Shown here piece after piece: positions 25,712 to 35,117 of a stretch of 64,000 nt of DNA. How positions within the stretch are numbered: the first letter of the stretch is position 1; each line of letters begins with the position of its first letter. The translations under genes were made by a program, and so were the position numbers. The stretch is from Bog-366 sp963722555 (GTDB taxonomy: Bacteria; Acidobacteriota; Terriglobia; UBA7540): the NCBI GenBank assembly GCA_963722555.1, contig CAVRNQ010000007.1, forward strand, positions 1,178,001-1,242,000. The letters are read 5' to 3'. The notes under the pieces were generated by a model, which did no database searches, had not been told where the DNA came from, and saw only the letters and a program-made list of their open reading frames with translations.

Positions 25712-26938
25712 ATGAACTGGAGAGGGTTGGCCTGGGCGGCGGCTTTGGCAATACTGTTGTGTGGACCAGCGATGCCGCAGCAGGGGGCCCGACTCTCGCT
25801 CCAGGCGGCTCTGGATCTCGCGGCCAAACAGAACCTCGACCTGATTGCCGCGCGGCAGCGGCGAGCGGTCGCGCTGGCGGGCGTCCTGATCGCGCGCCAA
25901 CGGCCCAACCCGATTTTCAACTTTACCGCCCTGCGCGACACACCCCATGAAGGATTGTTCATCGACCAGCCTTTTGAAATCGGCGGGAAGCGCGGCCGGC
26001 GGATTGAGGTAGCGAACCAGGAGGGGGCGCTGACCGACCTCGAGATTACCGGCTGGGAGCGACAAGTCCGGCGGAAGACGCGCGAGGCTTACTTTCAGCT
26101 TTCTTTCACGCAGGCGGAATCAGCGCGGCTGCGGCACCTCCTCGAGCTGGCCCAACGGCTGGACCAGATTGCGCGGGAAAGGTTCGAGGCCGGGGATGTT
26201 CCGCAACTGGAAGTGATCCAGGCGGGGCTGGAAGTCGCACGTGCGCAGTCCGAATACAAGGTGGCGCAACAGGAGGAGAGAGTTTCGCTCAGTCAACTTA
26301 ATGCCCTTCTCAACGAGCCGGCCACGACCTCCTGGCAGCTCGTGGAGATGCTTCGGGACCTGCCACCCACTGTTGTACTCCCTGAACTGGTCCAGTCTGC
26401 TTACAACTCCAACCCCGCACTTCAACACGTTGCGCAGGAGCAAAAGGTTGAAGAAAGCCGGCGGGGGTTGTTGAAAGCCGAACGAATTCCGAATCTGGAT
26501 TTCGAATATGGGATGGATTTCAATGCCCCACACGATTTCCGAGCCGGGCCACGGGGCCAAATCACGATGGCGCTGCCCCTCTTTGCGCGTAACCAGGGAG
26601 AGATCGCGCAGTCCCTGGCGACCCAGCGCGTCTTGAATGCTGAGGAAGCTGCCACGAAGCGGTCCGTCGCGGCGCTCGTTGAAACCGCCTACTTCGACTT
26701 GGACGCGCGGCGGACGCAGGCCGAGACTTATCGCGATTCCCTGGTACCCATCGCGCAGAAGCTGGAAGGCCTGGCGGAAGAAAGTTACCGTGCCGGAAAG
26801 GCTGATATCCTGATGGTCTTGACCGCTCAACGGAACGTGCAAGATGTGGAGCGGAACTACCTGCAAAGCCTGTTGAGCGTCCAAAATGCTTTTGCGGGAC
26901 TGGAAGAACTGGTGGGAACACCGATCGATCAGAAATAG
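25712..26938 (+). CDS. TolC-family outer membrane efflux protein
   Basis: The outer-membrane channel of a tripartite efflux pump (408 residues). Start at the ATG at 25712 gives the signal MNWRGLAWAAALAILLCGPAM; GAGGAG lies 12 bases upstream. Two internal repeats of the OEP type are visible: LSLQAALDLAAKQNLDLIAA with the ARQRPNPIFNF block, and VQSAYNSNPALQHVAQEQ with the RIPNLDFEYGM block. The pattern of G-K-R (FEIGGKRGRRIEVA) resembles CusC/CzcC-like proteins. It abuts the adaptor gene with no gap, so the three-gene operon order is TolC-adaptor-RND. Confidence 0.92.
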   Translation: MNWRGLAWAAALAILLCGPAMPQQGARLSLQAALDLAAKQNLDLIAARQRRAVALAGVLIARQRPNPIFNFTALRDTPHEGLFIDQPFEIGGKRGRRIEVANQEGALTDLEITGWERQVRRKTREAYFQLSFTQAESARLRHLLELAQRLDQIARERFEAGDVPQLEVIQAGLEVARAQSEYKVAQQEERVSLSQLNALLNEPATTSWQLVEMLRDLPPTVVLPELVQSAYNSNPALQHVAQEQKVEESRRGLLKAERIPNLDFEYGMDFNAPHDFRAGPRGQITMALPLFARNQGEIAQSLATQRVLNAEEAATKRSVAALVETAYFDLDARRTQAETYRDSLVPIAQKLEGLAEESYRAGKADILMVLTAQRNVQDVERNYLQSLLSVQNAFAGLEELVGTPIDQK

Positions 26939-28075
26939 ATGCCGATGCCTACTATACGATTAGCTTTTGGCCTCAGGTTGTATCGCGGCGCACTTCTCCT
27001 CTCTCTAATGGGCCTGCTGGCTTGTTCGAAGCAGCCTGCGGGGAATGGGGATGAGGAGAATTCAGATAGCTCCTCCACCGCGGTTGCCGAAGTCACCCTC
27101 ACCAAAGTCGTCCGGGCCGACATCAGTTCGACCCTTTCTGTCAGTGGGACCATTGCGGGCCTGCCGAATCAGGACGTGAAAGTGAGCTCACTGGTGCCGG
27201 GCCGCATCGCCGAAATGCTTGTGGCGGAAGGTGACCCGGTGAAGGAGGGCGCGGTCCTGGCGAGAATCGACGACCGTTCCTTTCGGGATCAGCTTCAGCA
27301 AGCCCAGGCCAGCGTGGACCAGGCCAAGGCCACACTCGAGAATGCGCGGGCGAATCGCGTGCGCCATGGGAACCTGTTCGAACGAGGCATCGCCGCCCGC
27401 AAAGATGTGGAAGATGCCACTACGCAGGAGCGCGTGGCGGAGGCGGCGCTGAAACAGTCGCAATCCGCGGTAGCGCTGGCGCGCCTGCAGCTTTCGCGAA
27501 CGGAAGTGAAGTCTCCCCTCAGCGGCACTGTGGTCAAGCGCCTGGTGAGCACCGGAGAACAAGTTGATGGCACCGGCGCGCAGCCGATCTTCGAAGTGGC
27601 AAACACGGTGGAAGTGGAGCTCTACGGGAACGTGCCGGCGGTCTATTTGCAGAGAATCCGCCTGGGCCAGACCCTGCGCGTGCTGACAGAGGCTTTTCCG
27701 GGCAAGGAGTTTGCCGGCCGCGTGGCGGCGATCTCGCCCGCCGTGGATCCCTCCACCAACGTGGGGCTGGTGAGGATTCGCATCGGCAACCAGGCGGGCC
27801 TGCTGCGGCTGGGAATGTTCCTGACTGCACAGGTTCCCCTTGAGACGCATGCGCACGCCTTGGTGGTCTCCCCCCAGGCGATCTATCGCGACTCGGACGG
27901 ACAGCCCCGCATCTTTCGCGTCCAGGACGACAAGGCGGAAGCGGTCCCGGTGAAATTGGGAATCGAAACACAGGACCGCGTCGAATTGCTTTCCGGCGCG
28001 CAAGAAGGGGAAGCGATAATTCTGACGGGCGCATACGGGCTCGGCGCAAGCGCAAAGATCAAGGTCAAACCATGA
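26939..28075 (+). CDS. RND efflux periplasmic adaptor (lipoprotein)
   Basis: Membrane-fusion protein of 378 residues that links the RND pump to the TolC channel. The first codon follows the stop of the previous gene directly. A lipobox LLAC at residues 26-29 predicts lipid anchoring at C29. A biotinyl-lipoyl-like domain is split by a helical hairpin (QDVKVSSLVPGRIAEMLVAEGDPVKEGAVLARID, then KSPLSGTVVKRLVSTGEQVD), typical of HlyD/AcrA-type adaptors. The last four bases overlap the RND gene (ATGA). Confidence 0.93.
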   Translation: MPMPTIRLAFGLRLYRGALLLSLMGLLACSKQPAGNGDEENSDSSSTAVAEVTLTKVVRADISSTLSVSGTIAGLPNQDVKVSSLVPGRIAEMLVAEGDPVKEGAVLARIDDRSFRDQLQQAQASVDQAKATLENARANRVRHGNLFERGIAARKDVEDATTQERVAEAALKQSQSAVALARLQLSRTEVKSPLSGTVVKRLVSTGEQVDGTGAQPIFEVANTVEVELYGNVPAVYLQRIRLGQTLRVLTEAFPGKEFAGRVAAISPAVDPSTNVGLVRIRIGNQAGLLRLGMFLTAQVPLETHAHALVVSPQAIYRDSDGQPRIFRVQDDKAEAVPVKLGIETQDRVELLSGAQEGEAIILTGAYGLGASAKIKVKP

Positions 28076-31000
28076 ACGTTGTGCGCTTCTGCCGGCAGAA
28101 CCGCCGCGCGGTTTACCTGCTCACCGCTTTCCTGATCATTGCAGGCTTGGTCTCCGCCTTTCGCTTGCCCAGTAACATTTATCCGGAGTTGTCGTTCCCG
28201 CGCATTGTCATCCTGGCGCACTCGGGTGACCTTTCTCCGCAAAACATGCTGCTCACCGTGACGCGACCGCTGGAGGAGGCGGCGAAGACGGTGCTGGGGG
28301 CACAGCGGGTCCGCTCGCGAACCATTCGGGGCGCAGCGGAAATTTCCGTGCAGTTCAACTCCGACATGGACATGCAATACGCCCTGCAGCTCATGCAGGC
28401 CAGAGTCAGCGACGTGCGTGGCGAGCTCCCTGCCGATGCGGAAATTTCTATCGAACGCGTCACGCCCACGGCTTGGCCCATCCTGATGATGGTTCTTAGC
28501 GGAAACGTTCCTGGCGCGGATTTGCGCGACTATGCCTACTATGATTTGCGCCCCTTGTTCAGCCGGGTGCCCGGTGTGTCCCTCGTGGAAGTACAAGGGA
28601 GCGACCAGCGGGAAGTATCGGTGATTGTGGACCCGCAGAAGATGCTGGCCCATCGGCTCTCCCTGCCGGACATTGCGGACCGCCTACGAGCTACCAACCA
28701 AGTCAACTCCGTGGGGAGGCTTGATAAGGATTATTCACGTTATCTCGTGCTGGCCACGGGCCAGTTTCATGATTTGGAAGAGATCCGCAACACGGTCGTG
28801 GCGGTTGAGAACGAAGTCCCGATTCGCCTCCGCGATGTCGCGGAGGTCCGCGAGGGCGTCGAAGATCCGCGCATCCTCGTGTACGGAAATGGCCAGCCGG
28901 GGGCTCTCCTCAGTATCTCCCGGCAAATTGGCGGAAACATCCTGCAAGTGGCAGGCGACGTGAAAACGCTGGCCGCCCATTTGGGGTCGGCGATTCCCTC
29001 CACGCTCCGCCTCTCGGTCGTTTACGACCTGGCGGAATTCGTCCGCGAGGCTGTGGCCAGCGTGCGCGACGCGGTTCTGATCGGCGGTTTGCTGGCCGTG
29101 CTGGTTCTCTTCGTGTTTCTGCGCGAAGGCCGTTCGACGGTCATCGCTGCCATCTCCTTGCCCATGGCCGTCGTGGGAACTTTCTTCTTCATGAAGCTTT
29201 TTGGGGGCACGCTCAATTTGATGTCGCTGGGTGGACTGGCCATCGCCATCGGCCTGATCATCGATGACGCCGTGGTCGTCGTTGAGAATATCTACCGACA
29301 TCTCGGACTTGGGGATTCCCCACCTGAGGCGGCCGAGAAAGGCACCCAGGAACTGCTGGGGCCAGTGATCGGGTCAACGGCCACTACGGTCGTGGTCTTC
29401 GCGCCGCTGAGCCTGCTCAAGGGGGTAGTGGGGGAGTTCTTTTCGGCGCTCTGCCTGACGCTGGTTATTTCCGTAACCCTCTCGTTGCTCCTTGCCCTCG
29501 TGCTGATTCCTCTCCTCTCGGAGCAATTTCTGCTGCCCCGGCATCACCGGCCAAAGTCGGAGCGATTCATCCAGCCCGTCTACCGCGTTTACGAAGCCTT
29601 GGTGCGTTGGGCCCTGGGGCATCGCGTGCTGGTAGCGGCCGCGGTAGTGGTTTCCGTCGTGCTGAGTGCCCTTCTTTACCTGCGGTTGGAAACCGGATTC
29701 CTGCCTGAAATGGACGAGGGTGGGTTCGTCCTCGACAACTGGACGCCTCCCGGCACGTCGCTGGCAGAGACCAATCGCCTCGACCACCTGATCGAGGAGC
29801 AGGTGCGCGCCCTGCCGGAGACGGCCTCCTTCCTGCGGCGCACGGGAGCGGAGATGGGACCGTTCGCCACAGAGCAGAACACCGGCGAAATCGTCGTCAA
29901 GTTGAAACCTCGCTCACAGCGCGAACGCGGAATCGAAGAGACCATGGCCATTCTCCGTGCCAGCATCCTGCGGAACGTACCCGGCGTGCGCATCGAATTT
30001 ACGCAAGTTCTGCAGGACATGATCGGCGACATGGAGGGTAACCCCAACCCCGTAGAGGTGAAGATCTTTGGCAGCAACACGCAGGACCTGGAGCACCTTG
30101 CAGATGAAATTGGGCCCAAGATTCAGCAAATCCCAGGGATTGTCGATTTTATTGGCATCCAGAAAGGCAATCCTGAAAGCATCATTAATGTAGATGCCGT
30201 CACCGCCGGGCGCCTGGGATTAACTGTTGAGCAGGTTTCACAGCAGGTGAGCGCCGGGCTGCTGGGGCTGGAGCAGACCGCACTGCGACGGACCGATCGG
30301 ACCATCGGCATCCGCGTGCGCTTCCCGGATTCGTTTCGTTACAACTATGACGATGTGCGCCAGTTTCCTATCCTGACCCCGGCCAAGCAGATCGTACCGC
30401 TCTCCGCTCTGGCACACGTCGAATCCGTGCAAGGCGAGAATCAACTCCTCCGCGAGAACCAACGCTTGATGGTGGATTTGCAGGCGCGGCTTGGGAATCG
30501 CGGGCTGGGGAGCGCCATCCATGATGTCCAGAGCGTGCTAAGCAGCATCCATTTTCCGGTGGGCACCACCTACGAAATTGGCGGGCTGTACGAGAGCCAG
30601 CAGAATTCCTTCCGCGACCTGCTCTCCGTCTTGGCGCTGGCGCTCGGCGCGGTTTTCATTGTCCTGGTGATTCAGTTCCGGGCCTTCACACCCGCGCTGA
30701 TCATCATGTCTGCTGCCCCGCTTTCGGTTTTGGGGGTATTTGCCATGCTGTTGGCCACCGGGACGGCCTTGAATGTTTCCTCCTTCATGGGGATCATCCT
30801 GATGGTGGGACTCGTGGTGAAGAACGGGATTATCCTCTTCGAATATGTCCACCGGCTCTGGGAAGGGCAGGGCATGCCCCTGCGCGAGGCATTGGTGGCA
30901 GCCGGCAAGATTCGCGTGCGGCCGATTCTCATGACTACCCTCTGCACGCTATTTGGATTGCTTCCTCTCGCCCTCGGCTTGGGCTCCGGCGCGGAATTGC

Positions 31001-31107
31001 AGAAACCACTGGCCCTGGCGGTCATAGGCGGGCTGACCCTTTCCACCTTCATCACTCTCCTGGTGATGCCGGCTTTGTATTCCCTTTTGGAACGGAAATC
31101 GACGTAG
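28072..31107 (+). CDS. RND family efflux transporter permease
   Basis: Inner-membrane proton-driven pump of 1011 residues, twelve membrane segments in the usual 1+5+1+5 layout with two large periplasmic loops. Helix 4 carries the proton-relay acids (GLIIDDAVVVVENIYRHL). Landmarks include ETGFLPEMDEGGFVLDNWTP and the C-terminal PLSVLGVFAMLLATG and KNGIILFEYVHRLWEG. The MDEG/TPPGTS segment resembles CusA/CzcA-like and related pumps, but the set of metal-binding methionines cannot be judged by eye, so metal versus organic substrate is open. Four-base overlap with the adaptor gene. Confidence 0.94.
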   Translation: MNVVRFCRQNRRAVYLLTAFLIIAGLVSAFRLPSNIYPELSFPRIVILAHSGDLSPQNMLLTVTRPLEEAAKTVLGAQRVRSRTIRGAAEISVQFNSDMDMQYALQLMQARVSDVRGELPADAEISIERVTPTAWPILMMVLSGNVPGADLRDYAYYDLRPLFSRVPGVSLVEVQGSDQREVSVIVDPQKMLAHRLSLPDIADRLRATNQVNSVGRLDKDYSRYLVLATGQFHDLEEIRNTVVAVENEVPIRLRDVAEVREGVEDPRILVYGNGQPGALLSISRQIGGNILQVAGDVKTLAAHLGSAIPSTLRLSVVYDLAEFVREAVASVRDAVLIGGLLAVLVLFVFLREGRSTVIAAISLPMAVVGTFFFMKLFGGTLNLMSLGGLAIAIGLIIDDAVVVVENIYRHLGLGDSPPEAAEKGTQELLGPVIGSTATTVVVFAPLSLLKGVVGEFFSALCLTLVISVTLSLLLALVLIPLLSEQFLLPRHHRPKSERFIQPVYRVYEALVRWALGHRVLVAAAVVVSVVLSALLYLRLETGFLPEMDEGGFVLDNWTPPGTSLAETNRLDHLIEEQVRALPETASFLRRTGAEMGPFATEQNTGEIVVKLKPRSQRERGIEETMAILRASILRNVPGVRIEFTQVLQDMIGDMEGNPNPVEVKIFGSNTQDLEHLADEIGPKIQQIPGIVDFIGIQKGNPESIINVDAVTAGRLGLTVEQVSQQVSAGLLGLEQTALRRTDRTIGIRVRFPDSFRYNYDDVRQFPILTPAKQIVPLSALAHVESVQGENQLLRENQRLMVDLQARLGNRGLGSAIHDVQSVLSSIHFPVGTTYEIGGLYESQQNSFRDLLSVLALALGAVFIVLVIQFRAFTPALIIMSAAPLSVLGVFAMLLATGTALNVSSFMGIILMVGLVVKNGIILFEYVHRLWEGQGMPLREALVAAGKIRVRPILMTTLCTLFGLLPLALGLGSGAELQKPLALAVIGGLTLSTFITLLVMPALYSLLERKST

Positions 31108-31213
31108 CGGCCGCCAACCGTCGTTCTGCAATCCCGCACTTGTTCCCCTCGGTCGCCGGCCGCCTGTCTCCGAATCTGCCACCTCGGGCTCATGGTCGCC
31201 GAGGTGGGGACGG

Positions 31214-31343
31214 GGTGGTGGGCCGCTCTGGTTTCTTGTAGCGGCGGTCTATGACCGCCGGCTTTTGATTCAATAGATTCCGGCGCTCCCCGCAGGGCGC
31301 GGGGCAGGCGCCGAGCGCCGCTACAGCAAACTGACACACTACC
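31214..31343. repeat. TGTAGCGGCG palindromic element, copy B
   Basis: A 130-base relative of 4728-4836. The left hairpin TGTAGCGGCGGTCTATGACC is identical, the middle TTTTGATTCAATAGATTCCG is identical, and the right hairpin carries an insert CCCCGCAGGGCGCGGGGCAG not found in copy A. Ends match CAAACTGACACACTACC. It fills much of the 356-base spacer after the RND gene and may end its transcript. Confidence 0.8.
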
Positions 31344-31463
31344 GGGGACGGCAACCCCTTACGGTCTCCGTGAAAATACAATACAATCGCCAACGTTAGG
31401 AAATTGCAGGGCGTCGGGGCTGTGGCTGATACTCTGTTCACCAGGAATTTCCAGGAGGCACGA

Positions 31464-32486
31464 ATGAAGGAACTCGGGGTTGGTATTATCGGAACGGGTT
31501 GGGTCTCGGGCGAATACATTCGAGCGTTTGAATCGAACCCGCACACGGAAGTTCGGGGACTGGTGAGTCGAGAAAGAGCACGAGCCCAGGTGAAGGCGGA
31601 AGCTTGCGCAGCCCCTCACTGTCGACCCTATGACCGGCTGGAAGAAATGCTGGCGGAAACCTCCATTCATATCGTAGTCATCTGTACGCCCCACCATTTG
31701 CACGTCCCCCAGGGCGTGGCTGCGGCTAAAGCGGGGAAACACCTAGTCCTGGAGAAGCCCGTCGCACTGGACCTGGGCGGTCTCAATGAGCTCCAGGCTG
31801 CCGTGCGCGCTGCGAAGGTCAAGACCGTGGTGAGCTTTGTGCTGCGCTGGAATCCCTTGTTCGAAATGATCAAAGCCTTTCTGGCGGATGGCGTCGTCGG
31901 AAACCTCTTTCTCGCCGAGGTCGATTACCTTCACGGCCTCGGCCCGGCGTATGCACAGTATGCCTGGAACATTAAGAAAGAGATTGCGGGGAGCAGCCTC
32001 CTTACCGGCGGATGTCACGCTGTGGACGGCCTGCGGTGGTTTGTCGGCAAGCGAGCGGTGGAAGTGTGTTCGTACGCCAACGTCAGCCGGGAGAATCCAC
32101 TGCACTATGAGTACGAGCCAAACAGCGTGACGCTGGTGAAGTTTGAAGACGGGACGATCGGCAAGGTTGCGTCGTCCGTCGAGTGCGTCCAACCCTACAT
32201 TTTCAATGTGGAGCTTTTCGGTGATCAGGGGACGATTCGCAACAATCAGGTTTTCTCCAAGCGGTGGACCGGCCAAAAGGGCTGGGCTGCAATTCCAACC
32301 ATCCTGCCGGACAGTGGCGATGTCACGCACCATCCCTTCAAGGACGAAGTCCGGCACTTCGTGGATTGCATCCTGAACGACCGAGAGTCCCACGCCAATC
32401 TGGAAGATGCCGCCCTGACTCACGAGATTTGTTTTGCGTCTGATATCTCGGTTCGAGAGAAACGACCGGTCACACTACCTTTGTAG
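31464..32486 (+). CDS. Cytoplasmic Gfo/Idh/MocA family oxidoreductase
   Basis: A 340-residue NAD(P)-dependent dehydrogenase without a signal peptide, unlike the Tat-exported relative at 21046-22326. The ATG at 31464 follows a perfect AGGAGG; the longer frame to 31404 is not needed. Rossmann motif VGIIGTGWVSGEY, family motif LEKPVALD near residue 97, and the catalytic-region segment GGCHAVDGLRWF. Substrate is likely a sugar, inositol or sugar derivative but cannot be named. It stands alone between a repeat and a convergent secreted protein gene. Confidence 0.92.
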   Translation: MKELGVGIIGTGWVSGEYIRAFESNPHTEVRGLVSRERARAQVKAEACAAPHCRPYDRLEEMLAETSIHIVVICTPHHLHVPQGVAAAKAGKHLVLEKPVALDLGGLNELQAAVRAAKVKTVVSFVLRWNPLFEMIKAFLADGVVGNLFLAEVDYLHGLGPAYAQYAWNIKKEIAGSSLLTGGCHAVDGLRWFVGKRAVEVCSYANVSRENPLHYEYEPNSVTLVKFEDGTIGKVASSVECVQPYIFNVELFGDQGTIRNNQVFSKRWTGQKGWAAIPTILPDSGDVTHHPFKDEVRHFVDCILNDRESHANLEDAALTHEICFASDISVREKRPVTLPL

Positions 32487-32688
32487 CTTTTCGACAACGA
32501 GGCTGCTATGCCAATCTGCAAAATACCCGTCCGCCCGTGGCTGAGAATCCTGATGGCCGCCGACGCGCCGCACATTCGCGAGTTTCAAATCTACGATGGA
32601 TCTGACTAGGGGCGCGATGGGGCCCTGGCGGCCACGGCCACGGGGGCTACGCCCCTCAAGTGGCTTCAGGACTGACGATGCCAGCCCA

Positions 32689-33549
32689 TTATTGTGAAGT
32701 GGGGTGAAGGCGGGCCGCCAGGCCCGAGCGCGTTGAGCCGAGCGTCATGAGCAAGGATTCCCGTGGAATACTGGTCACAAACGGTCTGATCATCCAGCCC
32801 AGGCCGGTCGGGATGTCACGGGTCAGCGAGATGGACTCGACCTCGACGTAGACGCCCTGGTCCTTCTCCTCGAATCGCCAGTAGGAGTTCATCCGCCACA
32901 GGAATCCGCCGTCGTGCCCAATGGGCTTTTCATGCTCGCCGGGCTGGTCGGCATTGGCAACCTCTGCAATCCGAGTCGCCACGGAACGGCTGTGGCAATG
33001 GGTTGCGTCCACGGGGAAGTACTGCACATCATGCTCAGTGTTGAGGGTGACCGTGATGACTTTCTTCTTCCTCAATCGATAATAAATCTGGTAGTTGTTG
33101 CCGTCATGCTTGACCAAACGCGAGCGGACGACCTCGGGCTGATAGGTGTCCTGATGGTGGTCGTAGTCCTCGACAAATTCCAATACCTCACGCAGGGTTG
33201 CCCCGGGGATGAAGACTGCTCCGATCCAGTGGTGAATCAACCCATGGGGGGCCGCGATCGGTGCGCCTGAGGCATCCCGCGTGTGGAGTTGCGCCATGTA
33301 GATTTCGCCCTTGCGGATGTCTGCAATTGCTCCCGAACGCTCGGGTTCCGGCAACCCCTCAAGGTAGAGGAATGCCCCCGGGCGGGCCAATTCTCCCGCG
33401 ATACGCGCCTCGGAGCTTTGCACATATCGGGCAAATGCTTCGAGCGTTTGCGGCTGCAGGTCCATCGTCAACACATCGGGAGCCTGGGGTGAAAACACTC
33501 CCAACACAAGAAAGAATGCGAGGGTCTGTGGAGAACGGAGGCTCTGCAT
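32689..33549 (-). CDS. Secreted protein of unknown function, START/SRPBCC-like
   Basis: 286 residues. A short hydrophobic start (MQSLRSPQTLAFFLVLGVFS) suggests export. The body has no motif I can name with certainty; the alternation of strands around HHWIGAVFIPGATLREVLEFVEDYDHH, VRSRLVKHDGNNYQIYYRLR and a closing ISLTRDIPTGLGWMIRPFV resembles the lipid-binding START/polyketide-cyclase fold, as in membrane-lipid-binding helper proteins. It has no operon partner; the neighbours on both sides are on the opposite strand. Confidence 0.7.
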   Translation of the reverse strand: MQSLRSPQTLAFFLVLGVFSPQAPDVLTMDLQPQTLEAFARYVQSSEARIAGELARPGAFLYLEGLPEPERSGAIADIRKGEIYMAQLHTRDASGAPIAAPHGLIHHWIGAVFIPGATLREVLEFVEDYDHHQDTYQPEVVRSRLVKHDGNNYQIYYRLRKKKVITVTLNTEHDVQYFPVDATHCHSRSVATRIAEVANADQPGEHEKPIGHDGGFLWRMNSYWRFEEKDQGVYVEVESISLTRDIPTGLGWMIRPFVTSIPRESLLMTLGSTRSGLAARLHPTSQ

Positions 33550-33921
33550 CGTCGTGGCGAATTCTTGCGTGATCGGAAGGACATCATACTCCCAGTCGTT
33601 CCGAAATAGTCAAGGTTGTTCTTCGGCAGGCTGATCAACTGGCAGGGGCAACGCAGGAGGGGGTAAGCGGTTCTGGATTGAGTGGAACTATTTTTTGCGA
33701 TCCGTGAAATGTGGAATAGAATTCGAAAGAATCCATGCGTAACAGAATTCCAAACACAATAAATGCCGACGACCCCGCAGTGCTGGGCCGCCTTTTGTGT
33801 TCATGGTGCGGTGGAATCAAATCCTTCGTGTCTACGCGCACGAAGGTCGCGCTGGAAACCGTGAAGGTGGCGGGGGTATTGCCCGTGCAGGGTCTCTCAA
33901 TCCTGCGCGGAGGAGGGCGGC
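33550..33921. other. Intergenic region upstream of the EamA transporter
   Basis: 372 bases between divergent genes. A slightly AT-rich part near 33690-33760 may hold promoters, but I could not pick boxes with confidence. Two 64-68 residue frames here (33735-33929 plus, 33635-33841 minus) have no family features and overlap each other. Confidence 0.4.
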
Positions 33922-34911
33922 GTGGTTGACTATCTGAAAACCGTCCGTCCGTCGCGCCTCAAGGTGGGGTTGGCGCTTGCTGTGATCTACTTCATCTGGG
34001 GATCCACCTACCTGGCCATAAGGTTCGCCATTGAGACAATCCCTCCCTTCTTGATGGCGGGCGCACGTTTTCTTGTCGCGGGTTCGGTGCTTTATGGATA
34101 TATGCGGGTGCGGAGCGTACCGCGTCCTCCTCGCAAGACCTGGCTAGCCGCAGCGAGCGTGGGCGGTCTTTTGTTGTTGGGTGGAAATGGCGCATTGGTC
34201 TGGTCGGAGCAGCGCGTGCCTTCCGGCCTGGCGGCAATCTTACTTGCGACGATTCCCATCTGGATGGTCCTGCTCGACAGTCTGCGCAAGGACGGCGCGC
34301 GGCTGACGGGTCGTGTCGCGGGCGGCCTGGGGATCGGGTTGGCAGGGCTGGGAATCCTGATCGGCCCTGCAAAGCTTTGGGGAAGTGCGCGCGTGGACCT
34401 CGTCGGCGCGGGTGTTCTGATGTTCGGCGCGCTTTCCTGGTCGGTGGGGTCGCTCTACTCACGTGATGCGAAGCTTCCGCCCTCGCCGTTCCTCGCGGCG
34501 GCAATGGAGATGCTGGCAGGCGGCGCGATGCTCATCGTGCTGGGTTTATTGACTGGAGAAGGGAAGCAACTGCACTGGCAAGCCGTTACCTTCCGTTCTG
34601 CCGCAGGACTCTGGTACCTGATCGTGTTTGGCTCCCTCGCGGGTTTCACGGCATACATCTGGCTGCTGGGTGTGATCTCGACGGCGCGTGTCTCGACCTA
34701 TGCCTACGTTAATCCGGTCGTGGCCGTGTTAATTGGCTGGGCGTTTGCGGGAGAGGCGCTCTCCGCGCGCGTGCTGTTGGCCACGGGCACCATCGTGGCG
34801 GCGGTGGCGGTGATTCTCTTCCATCGTCCTCGGCCCCCGGCGACTGCTCCTGACACGGAAGGGCTTCCGACGCGTGATGAGGAACAGATAATGGGGATTG
34901 GGGAGAAGTGA
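33922..34911 (+). CDS. EamA/DMT-family transporter
   Basis: A ten-helix drug/metabolite transporter of 329 residues (RhaT/YedA-like). Two EamA repeats are visible, the first beginning VIYFIWGSTYLAIRFAIETIP, the typical EamA start, and the second beginning GVLMFGALSWSVGSLYSRD. It starts with GTG at 33922 right behind GGAGGAGGG. Such proteins export amino acids or small metabolites; no substrate can be read from context. The neighbouring Ada-like gene follows after 206 bases on the same strand. Confidence 0.92.
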   Translation: MVDYLKTVRPSRLKVGLALAVIYFIWGSTYLAIRFAIETIPPFLMAGARFLVAGSVLYGYMRVRSVPRPPRKTWLAAASVGGLLLLGGNGALVWSEQRVPSGLAAILLATIPIWMVLLDSLRKDGARLTGRVAGGLGIGLAGLGILIGPAKLWGSARVDLVGAGVLMFGALSWSVGSLYSRDAKLPPSPFLAAAMEMLAGGAMLIVLGLLTGEGKQLHWQAVTFRSAAGLWYLIVFGSLAGFTAYIWLLGVISTARVSTYAYVNPVVAVLIGWAFAGEALSARVLLATGTIVAAVAVILFHRPRPPATAPDTEGLPTRDEEQIMGIGEK

Positions 34912-35117
34912 GCCCCGTTTGTGCCCGTTCCTGGTAATGGTGCGCCGGTCGTGCTTGAGCCGCAGGCTCTCGAGGAAACGGAGTGGGACCGACCCTGGCT
35001 GCCCCAATCGACAGGCCCTGGCCCGGCGCGTTTAAGTCCAGAATAGCAAGATTCGGGTTGCTCAACTTTCGAGCTGCATTCAAGATGGAACAGACTTGAA
35101 TGCAGGAGTGGAAAACC

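Noticed and set aside
28072..31107. Naming the RND pump cusA or czcA
   Set aside because: The MDEG/TPPGTS segment is suggestive, but the metal-binding residues were not verified, so only the family is given.
33735..33929. A 64-residue frame with CSWCGG before the EamA gene
   Set aside because: One CxxC only, no ribosome site, and it overlaps the EamA GTG and its ribosome site.
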